DNA of 64,000 nt from Psychrobacter faecalis (GCF_016107575.1 NZ_JABAST010000006.1:1-64000); one strand, 5' to 3'; counted from the stretch's first letter, positions 37,720-47,850 are shown. A program made the numbers and translations. Notes: a model not told the origin generated them from the sequence alone.

Positions 37720-40653
37720 TTATTGGTTTTTAATCAGCGTTTGCAAAACAGTTTTTAGCTTTTGTTTATTAATAGGCTTGGCCAAAAACTCATCCATGCC
37801 CACTTGTAAACAGGCAATTTTATCTTCTTCGCTATTATTTGCGGTTAGCGCAACGATTGGAATATCATCGCCTTGCGCGCGAATCGCTTGGGTCGCTTGC
37901 AGTCCATCCATCACGGGCATCCGGCAGTCCATCAAAATAAGCGCAATTTCCTGACGCTGCGCTTGCAATTTGTCCAACGCCTGCTGCCCATCTTCCGCCA
38001 CGATACTGCGATAGCCAATCTTTTCCAGTATCTTACAAGCTATTTTTTGATTGGTTGGGCTGTCTTCTACCACTAAAATCAGTGGCGCTAACGTTTCATG
38101 AGCGGCATCATCTGCGCCTAACGGGCTACTGCTTTGCTGATTGTTTTCTTGGCTAGTTGTTTGCGGTAACAGTGTTTGTCTAACGGGTAGAGTTAATCGC
38201 AGTAATTCAGAGAGTAATAATGCCACATCGAGTGGTTTGTTCAAAAAACCGTCACATTGATCCAATAACATAGAGGGAATACGGCGCTCAGCTTTCATAC
38301 TGACCAATATTTTTGGCAGCGCAGTATTAGACAGTAAGCTATTTAGAGCCTGCTGTTTATCGATATCTATGCGTGCTTTATCTTCTGATTTCTCCAATTT
38401 ATTTTCAGCGTCTATATTTTTATGATCAATGTTTATTTGAGGTGATAACGCGAGCGTGATGTCTTCATAATATTCGTAATCTAAGAGCAAAATAGGGGCA
38501 AGTTTTTGCGCATCTTGCGCCAGTTTATTATTTATTTGCTCAAGCGCCACTCTATCTATAGAAGTGGAAATAGTCGCTGGGATAGATAAATAAGCGCACA
38601 AATCGCCTAAATGCTTGGCTCGCAACGGTTGTTTAATGACGGCAATAAGATGAATATAAGTCAATTGCGGATTAAAGTGGTAAATAGGCTGATAGGCTGG
38701 TCGCCTACAAGGCAAATACAGGTTAAAAGTACTGCCTTTATTAAGCGTGCTTTTTATCTCAATAAAACCGCCTAATAGTTTAGCGAAGCTATTAACGTCA
38801 TTTAATCCGAGCCCTTTTATGGCGCTATTTTTGTGTGCGTAGTTAATAGGGCGGTTTTTGATGTGGATACTATTTTGGCTGTTGCTTTCATTAAAATACA
38901 TCAGCAGTTGGTGCTGCTTTTCGATATCGATGCCTGTGCCGCTGTCTTTTATACTAAACCGAATCCAGTCGTGCGATGGGTGAGTGATAGTGGTTGATTT
39001 ATCTAGATTGCCGTGATTCGTATCATGGCTGTTATTAGATATGTGCTCTTTATCTACCTCGCCTATACTGGTGCTTTTGATATCAGCTATGTCCGCATTG
39101 GTCACCGCGTCGATGGTAAGTGACACATAGCCAGAATTGGTAAATTTAATCGCATTATCTAATAGATTACGTAGGATTTGCCGCAAGCGCCTATAATCGG
39201 TATCGATACAGCGCGGGCTGTCAGGCGCAAAAAAATACAAGAGCTCAAGTCCTTGCTGCCTTAAGCTTTCTACCATCGATTGACTGACTTGTTGACCAAG
39301 CTTATAAATATCCACTGCTTCAATAGATAGACGGGATGTACGAACCTCTATCTCTCCTATATCTAACATGTCATTCAACATAGTCAGCATAGAGTGACTG
39401 GTTTGAGTCAAAGTCGTAACGATTTGATGTTGCTTAGCGCTCAGATTATCGGGATTGATAGGCTCTAACGTGTCAATCATGGCTTCTAACGGCAGGCGTA
39501 AATGATGTCCCATCGTCGATTTAAGTGCTTCAAACTCATCAAGCTGACGTTGTAGTTGACGATTTTGTTGCTCTAAATGCGCGGTTTGTTCGACAAGCTC
39601 ATGGATGTTATTGAGTAAAACGGTAAAACCATGCACCTGCCCGTGTTCGCCAAACCAAGGCGTGATATGCAACTGATAAGCTTTTTTATTGTGCAAACCA
39701 TAAACCAGTAGCGTGCGCGTGACTCGCAAATCTGCCAGTTTTTGTAGCAGGGCTTGGGTTGATTGGTCTTTAGTAAAGAAAAAATCGGTCAGTTGATAGT
39801 TGCTATCGCTGTGAAAGATAATGTCAAATACTTGCTCAAAGCGTTGATTAAAAAAGCTGATTTGACCATGTCTCATGATCATCAGCATTGGCAAGGGCGC
39901 ATGATCGACCAATCGCTCTAAGCGATGCTTTAGGGTGGTAATGCGTCGGTGGTTGCTGTGCAGCTGATAACTGATACGGCTCAGCGCGTGACCCAAACGC
40001 AAAAATTCATCTGTGGTTTTCTTTTCGATAAACGGCGGTGTGACGTAGCCATCCTTAGCATGGCTACTTAACTCATCGGTATACATGAGCAGTTGTTCCC
40101 AGTTAGCACGCCGCTTTAGAGTATAGAGTAAGGCCATAGCAAATAGTAAGATGGCTGTCATCAATGGTAACCAATAGCGATACGACATCCAATTGATATC
40201 AAGCGGTTCATGCCGCAGTATCAGGTATACCTTATGACCGCTTTCAAGTTCAATGGTGCCGACCAAATTACGATTGTTTAGCTCATAAGCACTATGATGA
40301 TTGTTAGGAGAAGGTACGGAAGTAATGACGTTAGGAAAGGTAATGCCAGTAAATTCCCGCTCATTAGGGCGGGTACGTCGGTGTATATAGGTTTGCCCAG
40401 AAGGCATCATAAAAATCAGCTGATAGCTCATATCCTTTAAAAAAGGCTTTTGTAATATCTTTTTAATTGCTAAGTTTGTAGGGTTTGAGAGCTGGGTTAT
40501 CTCGTGCTGTAAATTATAAAAGCTTTGGATACTGTGCTGCTCATTATGCTGCCTCATCTCATAAAACATGGTGCCGTAATACACTGCCAACATCGCTAAT
40601 AATGTCAGTGTATAAAAAATCAGCAGTCGTTGTAGAGACTTAAATTGTTGCAT
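37720..40653 (-). CDS. hybrid sensor histidine kinase with receiver (BarA/GacS-like layout, no HPt)
   Basis: A 977-residue membrane sensor. Spans lie near 9-29 and 161-179, enclosing a periplasmic domain (30-160). A linker/HAMP-like region (180-240) and a PAS-like part (247-350) precede HisKA. Phospho-accepting H383 sits in GHHLRLPL, although the usual E of SHELRTPL is H here. Then come the N box (LRNLLDNAIKF, N500), IKDSGTGID and GLGLNDVNSF. Two receiver-like blocks follow: a divergent one (about 690-830) lacking the aspartate set and a normal one (858-977) with D909 and K959. No HPt domain, so a partner phosphotransfer protein would be needed. Stimulus unknown. Confidence 0.85.
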   Translation of the reverse strand: MQQFKSLQRLLIFYTLTLLAMLAVYYGTMFYEMRQHNEQHSIQSFYNLQHEITQLSNPTNLAIKKILQKPFLKDMSYQLIFMMPSGQTYIHRRTRPNEREFTGITFPNVITSVPSPNNHHSAYELNNRNLVGTIELESGHKVYLILRHEPLDINWMSYRYWLPLMTAILLFAMALLYTLKRRANWEQLLMYTDELSSHAKDGYVTPPFIEKKTTDEFLRLGHALSRISYQLHSNHRRITTLKHRLERLVDHAPLPMLMIMRHGQISFFNQRFEQVFDIIFHSDSNYQLTDFFFTKDQSTQALLQKLADLRVTRTLLVYGLHNKKAYQLHITPWFGEHGQVHGFTVLLNNIHELVEQTAHLEQQNRQLQRQLDEFEALKSTMGHHLRLPLEAMIDTLEPINPDNLSAKQHQIVTTLTQTSHSMLTMLNDMLDIGEIEVRTSRLSIEAVDIYKLGQQVSQSMVESLRQQGLELLYFFAPDSPRCIDTDYRRLRQILRNLLDNAIKFTNSGYVSLTIDAVTNADIADIKSTSIGEVDKEHISNNSHDTNHGNLDKSTTITHPSHDWIRFSIKDSGTGIDIEKQHQLLMYFNESNSQNSIHIKNRPINYAHKNSAIKGLGLNDVNSFAKLLGGFIEIKSTLNKGSTFNLYLPCRRPAYQPIYHFNPQLTYIHLIAVIKQPLRAKHLGDLCAYLSIPATISTSIDRVALEQINNKLAQDAQKLAPILLLDYEYYEDITLALSPQINIDHKNIDAENKLEKSEDKARIDIDKQQALNSLLSNTALPKILVSMKAERRIPSMLLDQCDGFLNKPLDVALLLSELLRLTLPVRQTLLPQTTSQENNQQSSSPLGADDAAHETLAPLILVVEDSPTNQKIACKILEKIGYRSIVAEDGQQALDKLQAQRQEIALILMDCRMPVMDGLQATQAIRAQGDDIPIVALTANNSEEDKIACLQVGMDEFLAKPINKQKLKTVLQTLIKNQ

Positions 40654-40800
40654 AAAGGCAGGACCCTAAATCGGCGGTAAGTCGGTATGTCTTAATATGA
40701 AGTCAAAACTACGCTTAATAACTATTATAAAGATAAAACGCGTGATTAATAGCGCTTGATTGCTGCTATTACAATCATGGCACAACGCTACAAACTCACC

Positions 40801-40806
40801 TATAAT
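40801..40806 (+). promoter_or_regulatory. -10 box upstream of fmt
   Basis: TATAAT stands 31 bases before the fmt ATG at 40837, with only a weak -35 match. It supports starting fmt at 40837 rather than at the open-frame limit of 40756, because transcription would begin downstream of 40756. Confidence 0.5.
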
Positions 40807-40836
40807 AGGCAAATTAACCATAAATACTGCCTGACT

Positions 40837-41943
40837 ATGACCACACCTGCTGCACAATCTGATTTATCTATTAATGCCACTCAACCTCAGCAAAACGCTG
40901 CTATCAAAGTGCCATTTGCTGCTAAACCGCTACGCGTGATATTTGCTGGCACCCCAGAGTTTGCAGCGGTTAGTCTTGAGGCGCTTATCGAGCAGCAAGA
41001 AGCGCTGAATATAGATATCGTTGCCGTTTATACCCAGCCCGACCGTAAAGCGGGTCGCGGACAAAAACTGGCGGCGTCGGCGGTCAAACAAGTGGCTTTG
41101 GCCAATGACATTGTGTTTGAACAGCCATCTACTTTCAAAAAGTCCAGTACCGAAGGTATGGCAGCGCGCCAAACGCTGCGAAGCTATCAGCCTGATGTGA
41201 TGATTGTTGCCGCTTATGGTCTGATTTTACCGATTGGTGTATTGACCACGCCGACTTATGGCTGTCTCAATATTCATGCTTCGCTGTTGCCACGTTGGCG
41301 CGGTGCCGCCCCGATTCATCGGGCGTTACTAGCGGGTGATAGCAAGACTGGTATCACCATTATGCAGATGGATAAAGGCTTGGATACGGGTGACATGCTT
41401 TATAAAGTCAGCGCACCTATCGAAGCTGATGATACGGCCGCCAGCTTGCATGATAAGATGGCAGCACTTGGCGCGGCGGCTATTACTACCGTATTAAAAG
41501 ACTTGGCGCATTACCAAGCACAAGCGGTTGCTCAAGATGACAGCCAAGCCAATTATGCGGAAAAATTGGTTAAAACCGAAGGCGAAATCGACTGGACGCA
41601 GTCTGCTACACAGATTGAACGCCAGATTCGTGGACTGACACCTTGGCCTGGCGCCTACACCTTTTTAGCAGGGCAGCGCGTCAAAATTTTGGCCAGTCTG
41701 CCTGTAAATCCATTACAGCAAACCGTTAAGCCTGCGGGCACTGTTATCAGTGTTGGGCGAAAAGCCATACTGGTCGCTTGCGGCAGAGACACTATTAGCG
41801 AACCACAAAGCAATGAATACTCAGCGACGACTTTGGCGATTACCAGCTTACAATTTGCAGGTGGTAAGCCAGTGACTGCTGAGCAAATTTGCCATGGTAA
41901 TCAATTAAACGATGGTGATCAGTTTATGGCAGAAGTAAAGTAA
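40837..41943 (+). CDS. fmt: methionyl-tRNA formyltransferase
   Basis: Formylates initiator methionyl-tRNA using 10-formyl-THF. The reading frame reaches 40756 but a TATAAT at 40801 and family alignment favour the ATG at 40837. This gives 368 residues with a 30-residue polar lead-in (TTPAAQSDLSINATQPQQN) before PLRVIFAGTPEFAAVSLEAL. The catalytic core shows NIHASLLPRWRGAAPIHRALLAGD and ITIMQMDKGLDTGDML. The C-terminal OB-like domain contains IRGLTPWPGAYTF. It is followed 84 bases later by rsmB, the usual pairing. Confidence 0.95.
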   Translation: MTTPAAQSDLSINATQPQQNAAIKVPFAAKPLRVIFAGTPEFAAVSLEALIEQQEALNIDIVAVYTQPDRKAGRGQKLAASAVKQVALANDIVFEQPSTFKKSSTEGMAARQTLRSYQPDVMIVAAYGLILPIGVLTTPTYGCLNIHASLLPRWRGAAPIHRALLAGDSKTGITIMQMDKGLDTGDMLYKVSAPIEADDTAASLHDKMAALGAAAITTVLKDLAHYQAQAVAQDDSQANYAEKLVKTEGEIDWTQSATQIERQIRGLTPWPGAYTFLAGQRVKILASLPVNPLQQTVKPAGTVISVGRKAILVACGRDTISEPQSNEYSATTLAITSLQFAGGKPVTAEQICHGNQLNDGDQFMAEVK

Positions 41944-42027
41944 CTTACTTATGCTTAATGTATTTAATAACAAGCAATCTAACTTTTATCAGACGCTGTC
42001 GATCAGACGTCAAGGAAATTCAATTTA

Positions 42028-43614
42028 ATGAGACAAACCAGCACTGCACCAAGAAATAATAAGCTCAAACCGTCAAGCAACCTTATTATGAATGGTAGCG
42101 TCCGTGTCCGGGTGATTCGCACTTTAGTGGCCATTCAAAATGGTCAATCACTTGCCAGCGTCCTTGACCCGTTACTCAACAGTCTGCACGACGGCGATAA
42201 AAGCTTTGCCCATGCCTTACTACTGACGACACTGCGCCAGTGGTACGCGCTGGCACGTTTGCTCGATACGCTAGCGGACAATCCTATCGATGAGGTCGAA
42301 GTTCGTACGACTATTCAAGTGGGTTTAGCGCAATTGCTGTATTTAGAAGTGGCGGACCATGCAGCGATTCATGAAACGGTCGAAGCGGCAAAAGAGATTG
42401 ATTTTGCCCATGCAACAGGTTTGATTAACGCTATCTTGCGTAAAGTCGCTAAGAATCCTAGCAAATTTCGTAAAAAATGTGATAAAAAGCACAGTCTGCC
42501 GAACTGGCTTGCTTATCAGCTTAAGCAGGACTGGAGCGAGCAGTATGACGAGCTGATGCAAGGTTTGCGCCAAGCAGCACCGATGTTTTTACGCGTCAAT
42601 TCGGCGGTTAGCTCAGTAGAGGATTATCAGAAAATACTTGATGGGGCAGAGATTGAGGCGGATGTGGTTGAGCTAACGACTGGTTTTAAATTAGCGCACT
42701 CGTCAGATACCGCTTTAAACACCACGCTATCTACTAAAGGGTTGCGACTACAGCAAAGCACCGCTGTTAGCGCTTTGCCTGATTTTGCTTTAGGAGTTGC
42801 CAGCGTACAAGACATGCATGCTCAACTTGCTGCGCCGATTATTAACAAAGCGTTGATGGCTAAAATAAGCACTGATAAATCCAATACAGACATTGATTCA
42901 GAAGCCCATAATAATGAGCTGCATATCTTAGATGCTTGTGCGGCACCTGGTGGTAAATTGGCGCATTGGTTAGAGCTCATAAGCGCTAATGACGAATCAT
43001 CGTTGTTTCACGTGAAACAAGATGATGCAGAAGCGACACCAGTAATTACTGATATCAAGGTAACGGCTATCGATAACGAAGCGCCGCGTATTGAGCGTAT
43101 TCGTGAGAACTTACAGCGCTTGAACCTAAGTCAGCACGACTTGCAGCAAGCAGAGAAAAGTGTCGAACTGAATATCGTCTGTGCGGATGCCACCAGATGG
43201 CAGTATGGGAAAAATAAAAAAGCGGCTACCAATGAGCCGGTATTTGATGCAATATTACTCGATTCCCCTTGTACCGCGACTGGCGTGATTCGTCGTCATC
43301 CTGATATCAGTATCTTACGTACCGAAGAAGACGTTGAGCAAACCGCATTGTTACAAGCGGATATTTTGCATAACCTGTGGCCACAGCTAAAAGCGGGTGG
43401 TTATTTGCTATACGTCACTTGCTCCATCTTAAAGCAAGAGAACGTCGAGAAAATGCAGGATTTTATGACTCATTATAGTAATGTAGAAGCCATTGAATTT
43501 AGCGATGAGTGCAATTGGGGTATCGAACAAGCAATTGGTCGCCAGTGCTTGCCAATTGATAGCGAGAGCGGCGACGGTTTCTATTATGCCTTACTGCACA
43601 AAACTGCTGAATAA
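42028..43614 (+). CDS. rsmB: 16S rRNA (cytosine(967)-C(5))-methyltransferase
   Basis: Methylates C967 of 16S rRNA with SAM. The first 170 residues form a NusB-like RNA-binding domain (LLTTLRQWYALARLLD, VQVGLAQLLYLEV-type block). The methyltransferase domain has DACAAPGGKLAHWLEL, DAILLDSPCTATGVIRRHPDI (motif IV cysteine) and YVTCSILKQEN (motif VI cysteine). At 528 residues it is about 100 longer than E. coli RsmB; the extra is mainly around 270-345, between methyltransferase motifs, with a parS-like site embedded at 43004. It is in a fmt-rsmB-thrC run with gaps of 84 and 41 bases. Confidence 0.95.
   Translation: MRQTSTAPRNNKLKPSSNLIMNGSVRVRVIRTLVAIQNGQSLASVLDPLLNSLHDGDKSFAHALLLTTLRQWYALARLLDTLADNPIDEVEVRTTIQVGLAQLLYLEVADHAAIHETVEAAKEIDFAHATGLINAILRKVAKNPSKFRKKCDKKHSLPNWLAYQLKQDWSEQYDELMQGLRQAAPMFLRVNSAVSSVEDYQKILDGAEIEADVVELTTGFKLAHSSDTALNTTLSTKGLRLQQSTAVSALPDFALGVASVQDMHAQLAAPIINKALMAKISTDKSNTDIDSEAHNNELHILDACAAPGGKLAHWLELISANDESSLFHVKQDDAEATPVITDIKVTAIDNEAPRIERIRENLQRLNLSQHDLQQAEKSVELNIVCADATRWQYGKNKKAATNEPVFDAILLDSPCTATGVIRRHPDISILRTEEDVEQTALLQADILHNLWPQLKAGGYLLYVTCSILKQENVEKMQDFMTHYSNVEAIEFSDECNWGIEQAIGRQCLPIDSESGDGFYYALLHKTAE
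43004..43019. other. parS-like ParB-binding site 9 (inside rsmB)
   Basis: TGTTTCACGTGAAACA is the full 16-base canonical parS palindrome. It encodes LFHVKQ within the extra segment of RsmB, 13.4 kb right of oriC. Confidence 0.85.
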
Positions 43615-43655
43615 ACTGTTTTAATTAATCATCTCATTGTAGACAGGACAATCTA

Positions 43656-45077
43656 ATGAAATATATCAGTACCCGTGGTCAGACAGCGCCGATGGATTTT
43701 AGTGATGTGCTATTGATGGGTCTTGCGCCAGATGGCGGTTTGATGCTGCCTGAGCAGTATCCAAATATTGATAATGCGACGCTTACCGAGTGGCGCTCGC
43801 TTAGCTATCCACAGTTGGCGCTGGCGATTATGCAGCGCTTTGTCACTGATATTCCTACGGCTGATTTGCAAGATATTATCGAGCGTACTTATACTGCTGA
43901 GATATTTGGTTCTGATGAGATTGTTCCTGTCCGTAAGCTTGAAGATGATTTATATATTTTAGGGTTGTCGAACGGTCCGACATTGGCATTTAAAGATGTG
44001 GCGATGCAGTTCTTGGGCAATGCCTTTGAGTATGTGCTAAAAAGAAAAAACGCGCGTATTACTATCATTGGTGCGACCAGTGGCGATACCGGTAGTGCGG
44101 CAGAATATGCCTTGCGCGGCAAAGACAATATCGAAGTCTTTATGTTGTCACCACACGGTAAAATGAGCGTATTCCAGCGCGCGCAAATGTATAGCTTAAC
44201 TGATGCTAATATCCATAATATCGCCATTGACGGTATGTTTGATGATTGCCAAGATATCGTCAAAGCATTGCAGCAAGATGCCGAATTCAAAGCCGCTTAT
44301 AACCTCGGAACCGTCAACTCTATCAACTGGGGGCGGATATTGGCGCAAATTGTTTATTACTTTAAAGCCTATTTTGCGGTCACGACGAGCAACGATGAAA
44401 AAGTCAGCTTTAGCGTGCCATCAGGTAACTTTGGCAATATCTGTGCCGGTCATATCGCTCGCGAAATGGGTTTGCCAATCGAGCGTCTAATCGTCGCGAC
44501 CAATGAAAACGATGTGCTTAACGACTTCTTTAATCAAGGGGCCTATCAGCCGCGTCCGACTGATAAGACTTACGTCACCTCAAGTCCGTCGATGGACATC
44601 TCTAAAGCTTCCAACTTTGAGCGCTTTGTTTATCTGCTACTCGACAAAGACAGTGCCCGTGTCAGTGAATTATTTGAAGGAGTGAAATCTGGCCAAGGGT
44701 TTGATTTGTCTGATTTGCTGCAAGCGGTCAATACCCGTTATGGCTTTGCTGCGGGCAAGTCCACCCATAGCGACCGCTTGCAAACTATTAAGGTACTTTA
44801 TGAGCAGCATAGTGAGCTAGTCGATCCGCACACGGCTGACGGTATTAAAGTCGCTAAAGAATTACAGCGTGAGGGAGAAGTGATTGTTTGTGCCGAAACA
44901 GCATTACCGGTGAAATTTGCCGATACTATTTTTGAGGCGGTTGGAGAGATAGAAATTGCGCGTCCTGCGCATACCGATGGCTTAGAAGCCTTACCGCAGC
45001 AAGTGGTGGTATTAGATAATAATGCTGAATTGGTCGCTGAGCAAATTCGTCAGCATGTGACACCAAACCCAGCTTAG
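43656..45077 (+). CDS. thrC: threonine synthase
   Basis: PLP enzyme that converts O-phosphohomoserine to threonine. The 473-residue chain starts MKYISTRGQTAPMDFSDVLL, typical of the long (E. coli/yeast-type) class. The PLP lysine is in LSNGPTLAFKDVAMQFLG near 109, and the glycine-rich phosphate site is ATSGDTGSAAEYAL near 148. The tail is VGEIEIARPAHTDGLEALPQQVVVLDN. It is 41 bases after rsmB and probably co-transcribed. Homoserine kinase and hom are not in the window. Confidence 0.96.
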   Translation: MKYISTRGQTAPMDFSDVLLMGLAPDGGLMLPEQYPNIDNATLTEWRSLSYPQLALAIMQRFVTDIPTADLQDIIERTYTAEIFGSDEIVPVRKLEDDLYILGLSNGPTLAFKDVAMQFLGNAFEYVLKRKNARITIIGATSGDTGSAAEYALRGKDNIEVFMLSPHGKMSVFQRAQMYSLTDANIHNIAIDGMFDDCQDIVKALQQDAEFKAAYNLGTVNSINWGRILAQIVYYFKAYFAVTTSNDEKVSFSVPSGNFGNICAGHIAREMGLPIERLIVATNENDVLNDFFNQGAYQPRPTDKTYVTSSPSMDISKASNFERFVYLLLDKDSARVSELFEGVKSGQGFDLSDLLQAVNTRYGFAAGKSTHSDRLQTIKVLYEQHSELVDPHTADGIKVAKELQREGEVIVCAETALPVKFADTIFEAVGEIEIARPAHTDGLEALPQQVVVLDNNAELVAEQIRQHVTPNPA

Positions 45078-45316
45078 GCAGCTTATTTTTATTAACCGCT
45101 TATCAAAATTAATATCCAGTTATCAATAACTAAATTTAGGTTACGCCATTGTAATAAAATGTTTATGATTGTGTTATGGTATATATAATTGTAATATTGA
45201 AAACGGCGTCGGTAAGTCATTATTAGGCTAGGCGATTTTTACAACTAAACCTGTCAATCATACTGAATAGCTGCTTTATAGACATTATATTAGCGGTATG
45301 TATTGTGGATATAACA

Positions 45317-46414
45317 ATGAAGATGAGCTTAAAGAAGATAGCAAACGCACTATTACTGACGACATTTAGTGGTGCAATGCTGCTGACCACTGCCCACGCC
45401 AATAATCCACCGCCTACTATTAAGGCTGATGCGCCCAATCGCTATATCGTCAAAAAAGGCGATACCTTATGGGATATATCAGGGCGTTATCTAGACAGTC
45501 CTTGGCGCTGGAAAGAGATTTGGGCAACCAACAAGCAAATTAAAAATCCCAACCTTATTTATCCTAACGACGTTCTTATCCTCTGCGTGATTCAAGGTAA
45601 AACCTTGGTCGGGGTCGATACCGGCGAAGGTTGCGCAGGGGTTGAAAAACAATTGACTGGTAATGTGGTTGCCAGCTCAGTCACGGTGACCTCTACCGCT
45701 AATAGTATTCCCCCTATTCCATGGTCTGCTATTCAGCATTGGCTCGACAAGACCATCATTGTTAATCCAGCAGATTTTAATACCACCCCATACATTTTAG
45801 CCTCAAAAAAAGGCAATTTGATTACCGCTAGTGGCGATAAGGTCTATGCCAAAGGCGTACCACTTATCGTTGGCCAGCGTTACGGTATTTACCGTGAAGG
45901 CGAAAAGTATGTCGAGCCTAAAACACAAAAAATTATCGGTTTAGAAGTGACTCAAGTCGCTACCGGTTTGGTCACGTCTACCGAAACCAATGGCGTGACC
46001 AGCTTGCAGCTTATCGACAGCTATGGCAAAGAAGTGCGTGAAGGCGACCGCGTTTTTGTGGAGCTAAATAATTCAATTCCGCCAGTATTTTATCCAACGC
46101 CAGCAACCGTTAATCGCGGCGGTATGATTGTTCGCGTGATGGATTCTATTAGCTCAGCCGCTAAGGGCAGCGTCGTTGCGATCAATTTGGGCAGCGCACA
46201 CGGTGCCAAGCCTGGTGATGTATTGACCGTTTTTCAAAAAGGCGCGGTCATACGCGATATCAAGGATAATGACACGCCAGTACGTTTACCAAGCGAGCCT
46301 ACTGGTATGGTAATGGTGTTTAATACCTTTGATAATATCAGCTATGCATATGTGCTTGACTCTGAGCTACCGCTTAATGTCGGTGATCAGCTGTTACCAC
46401 CGCCGTATCTATAA
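45317..46414 (+). CDS. LysM domain cell-envelope protein
   Basis: The frame opens at a GTG at 45305, but the ATG at 45317 gives a clean signal peptide, MKMSLKKIANALLLTTFSGAMLLTTAHA (cleavage after AHA, about residue 28). Next comes a LysM domain (YIVKKGDTLWDISGRYL...PNLIYPNDVLIL, about 45-95) that binds peptidoglycan glycans. The remaining 270 residues are beta-rich without catalytic motifs. It is probably periplasmic or at the outer membrane. It lies just before dprA, the usual place for this protein in related genomes. TATAAT occurs at 45184. Confidence 0.85.
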   Translation: MKMSLKKIANALLLTTFSGAMLLTTAHANNPPPTIKADAPNRYIVKKGDTLWDISGRYLDSPWRWKEIWATNKQIKNPNLIYPNDVLILCVIQGKTLVGVDTGEGCAGVEKQLTGNVVASSVTVTSTANSIPPIPWSAIQHWLDKTIIVNPADFNTTPYILASKKGNLITASGDKVYAKGVPLIVGQRYGIYREGEKYVEPKTQKIIGLEVTQVATGLVTSTETNGVTSLQLIDSYGKEVREGDRVFVELNNSIPPVFYPTPATVNRGGMIVRVMDSISSAAKGSVVAINLGSAHGAKPGDVLTVFQKGAVIRDIKDNDTPVRLPSEPTGMVMVFNTFDNISYAYVLDSELPLNVGDQLLPPPYL

Positions 46415-46487
46415 TAAGTGCAATATCTATAATGAGTACAATACTTGTTCTTTGAGCTAAGAGTTTAACTTAAACTAAATGAGCTAG

Positions 46488-47744
46488 ATGATTATGACCG
46501 CAGTCACTTCTCTTTTATCCGCCGAGCAGCGTGCCGTTTTGGCGCTGTGGGCTGAAGTGAATGCGTCATTATCAGCGTATCATAAACTCATCTCTAATTT
46601 TGGTACGGCAGGGCTTGCTTGGGACGCTAAAGTAGAGGCATGGCGTCAATTGGGCATTTACAGTACCCATCTTAAGCGTCATGAGCAGCTAGAACAAACG
46701 CTCACTACTATCGATAAAATCCAGCAAGCATTGTTAGACGGAAAATACGGTCTGCTATTTGCAGACCAGCCTGCTTATCCAGCGCAGTTGCTAGAAATAT
46801 ACGACCCACCACCTGTGTTATTTTATCGCGGTAATAAAGCGCGTTTGCAGCAAGCGCAAATCGCCATCGTTGGTAGTCGAAAACCCACTGCCCACGCGCA
46901 AAAAATCACCTTTGATATGGCGCAATACTTAGCACAAGCTGGTTATATTATCACTAGTGGTCTTGCGCTGGGTGTCGATAAGCGTGCCCATTTAGGTGCT
47001 TTAGCTCAGTCTGATGAACAATATCAAGGCCGTACGGTTGGCGTGATGGGGACGGGGATTGATGTCAATTACCCCAATCATCATGATAAATTATTTAGTC
47101 AGATTATTGATCAAGGCGGCTGTATCGTCAGTGAGTTACTACCGCACACGCAGCCGCACAAACACACTTTCCCGCGCCGTAATCGTCTAGTTGCAGGACT
47201 TAGCCTCGCGACCATTGTCACTGAAGCGACCATTCAAAGCGGCTCACTGATTACTGCGCGCCTAACCTCCGAGCAAGGTAAACAAGTTTTTGCCATTCCA
47301 AGCCATATTGATAATAGTAATGCCGAAGGCTGCCATCATTTAATACGTGAAGGCGCAACGTTGATTTATCATCCGCAGCACGTCCTTGAAGATATTAATA
47401 ATCAGTTGGACTATAGAGCGCATACTTATCAGCCGTCATCTAATGCAGAGTCTAGTATTGAGCAAGCAACTCTTAGCCAAAGTTCCAATTCTCTAAATAC
47501 ACAGAAACTCTCTACCAAAAGTATTAATCAATCGCCACAATCTAATCTTAAACCTTCTTCCCATACTAGTGTTATTCCTGAGCATTTAGCGCTCATTTAT
47601 GAGCAACTTGATTGGCATGGGCAGGATTTAGATGCGTTGTTAAATACTACTGATATGTCGGCCGCGCAATTGATTGGGCAACTTATGGAGCTGGAGTTAT
47701 TAGGCGTTATCAGTGTACAAGGTGGGCGTTATTTGCGCGTGTAG
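46488..47744 (+). CDS. dprA: DNA processing protein DprA
   Basis: Protects incoming single-stranded DNA and loads RecA during natural transformation. The 418-residue product has the Rossmann-type core: VGSRKPTAHAQKI near 127, TSGLALGVDKRAHLGAL near 155, VGVMGTGIDVNYPNHH near 184 and FPRRNRLVAGLSLATIVTEA near 224. A polar linker rich in N, Q and S (about 310-362) joins a C-terminal winged-helix domain (LNTTDMSAAQLIGQLMELELLGVI). The N-terminus has a SAM-like region (60 residues). It implies competence genes elsewhere. A gene for tsaC follows. Confidence 0.93.
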   Translation: MIMTAVTSLLSAEQRAVLALWAEVNASLSAYHKLISNFGTAGLAWDAKVEAWRQLGIYSTHLKRHEQLEQTLTTIDKIQQALLDGKYGLLFADQPAYPAQLLEIYDPPPVLFYRGNKARLQQAQIAIVGSRKPTAHAQKITFDMAQYLAQAGYIITSGLALGVDKRAHLGALAQSDEQYQGRTVGVMGTGIDVNYPNHHDKLFSQIIDQGGCIVSELLPHTQPHKHTFPRRNRLVAGLSLATIVTEATIQSGSLITARLTSEQGKQVFAIPSHIDNSNAEGCHHLIREGATLIYHPQHVLEDINNQLDYRAHTYQPSSNAESSIEQATLSQSSNSLNTQKLSTKSINQSPQSNLKPSSHTSVIPEHLALIYEQLDWHGQDLDALLNTTDMSAAQLIGQLMELELLGVISVQGGRYLRV

Positions 47745-47850
47745 TTTTATTATTAATCAAAACGCGATTTTAAGAAATCTTTAAACCTGCTGTTTTACTC
47801 ATCGTTTAAGTTGTATTATATCTCCTCATACTTTCCTTTCTCATTCCGCT

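Noticed and set aside
40756..40836. N-terminal extension of fmt
   Set aside because: A TATAAT box at 40801 lies within it and the extra residues do not align with the family.
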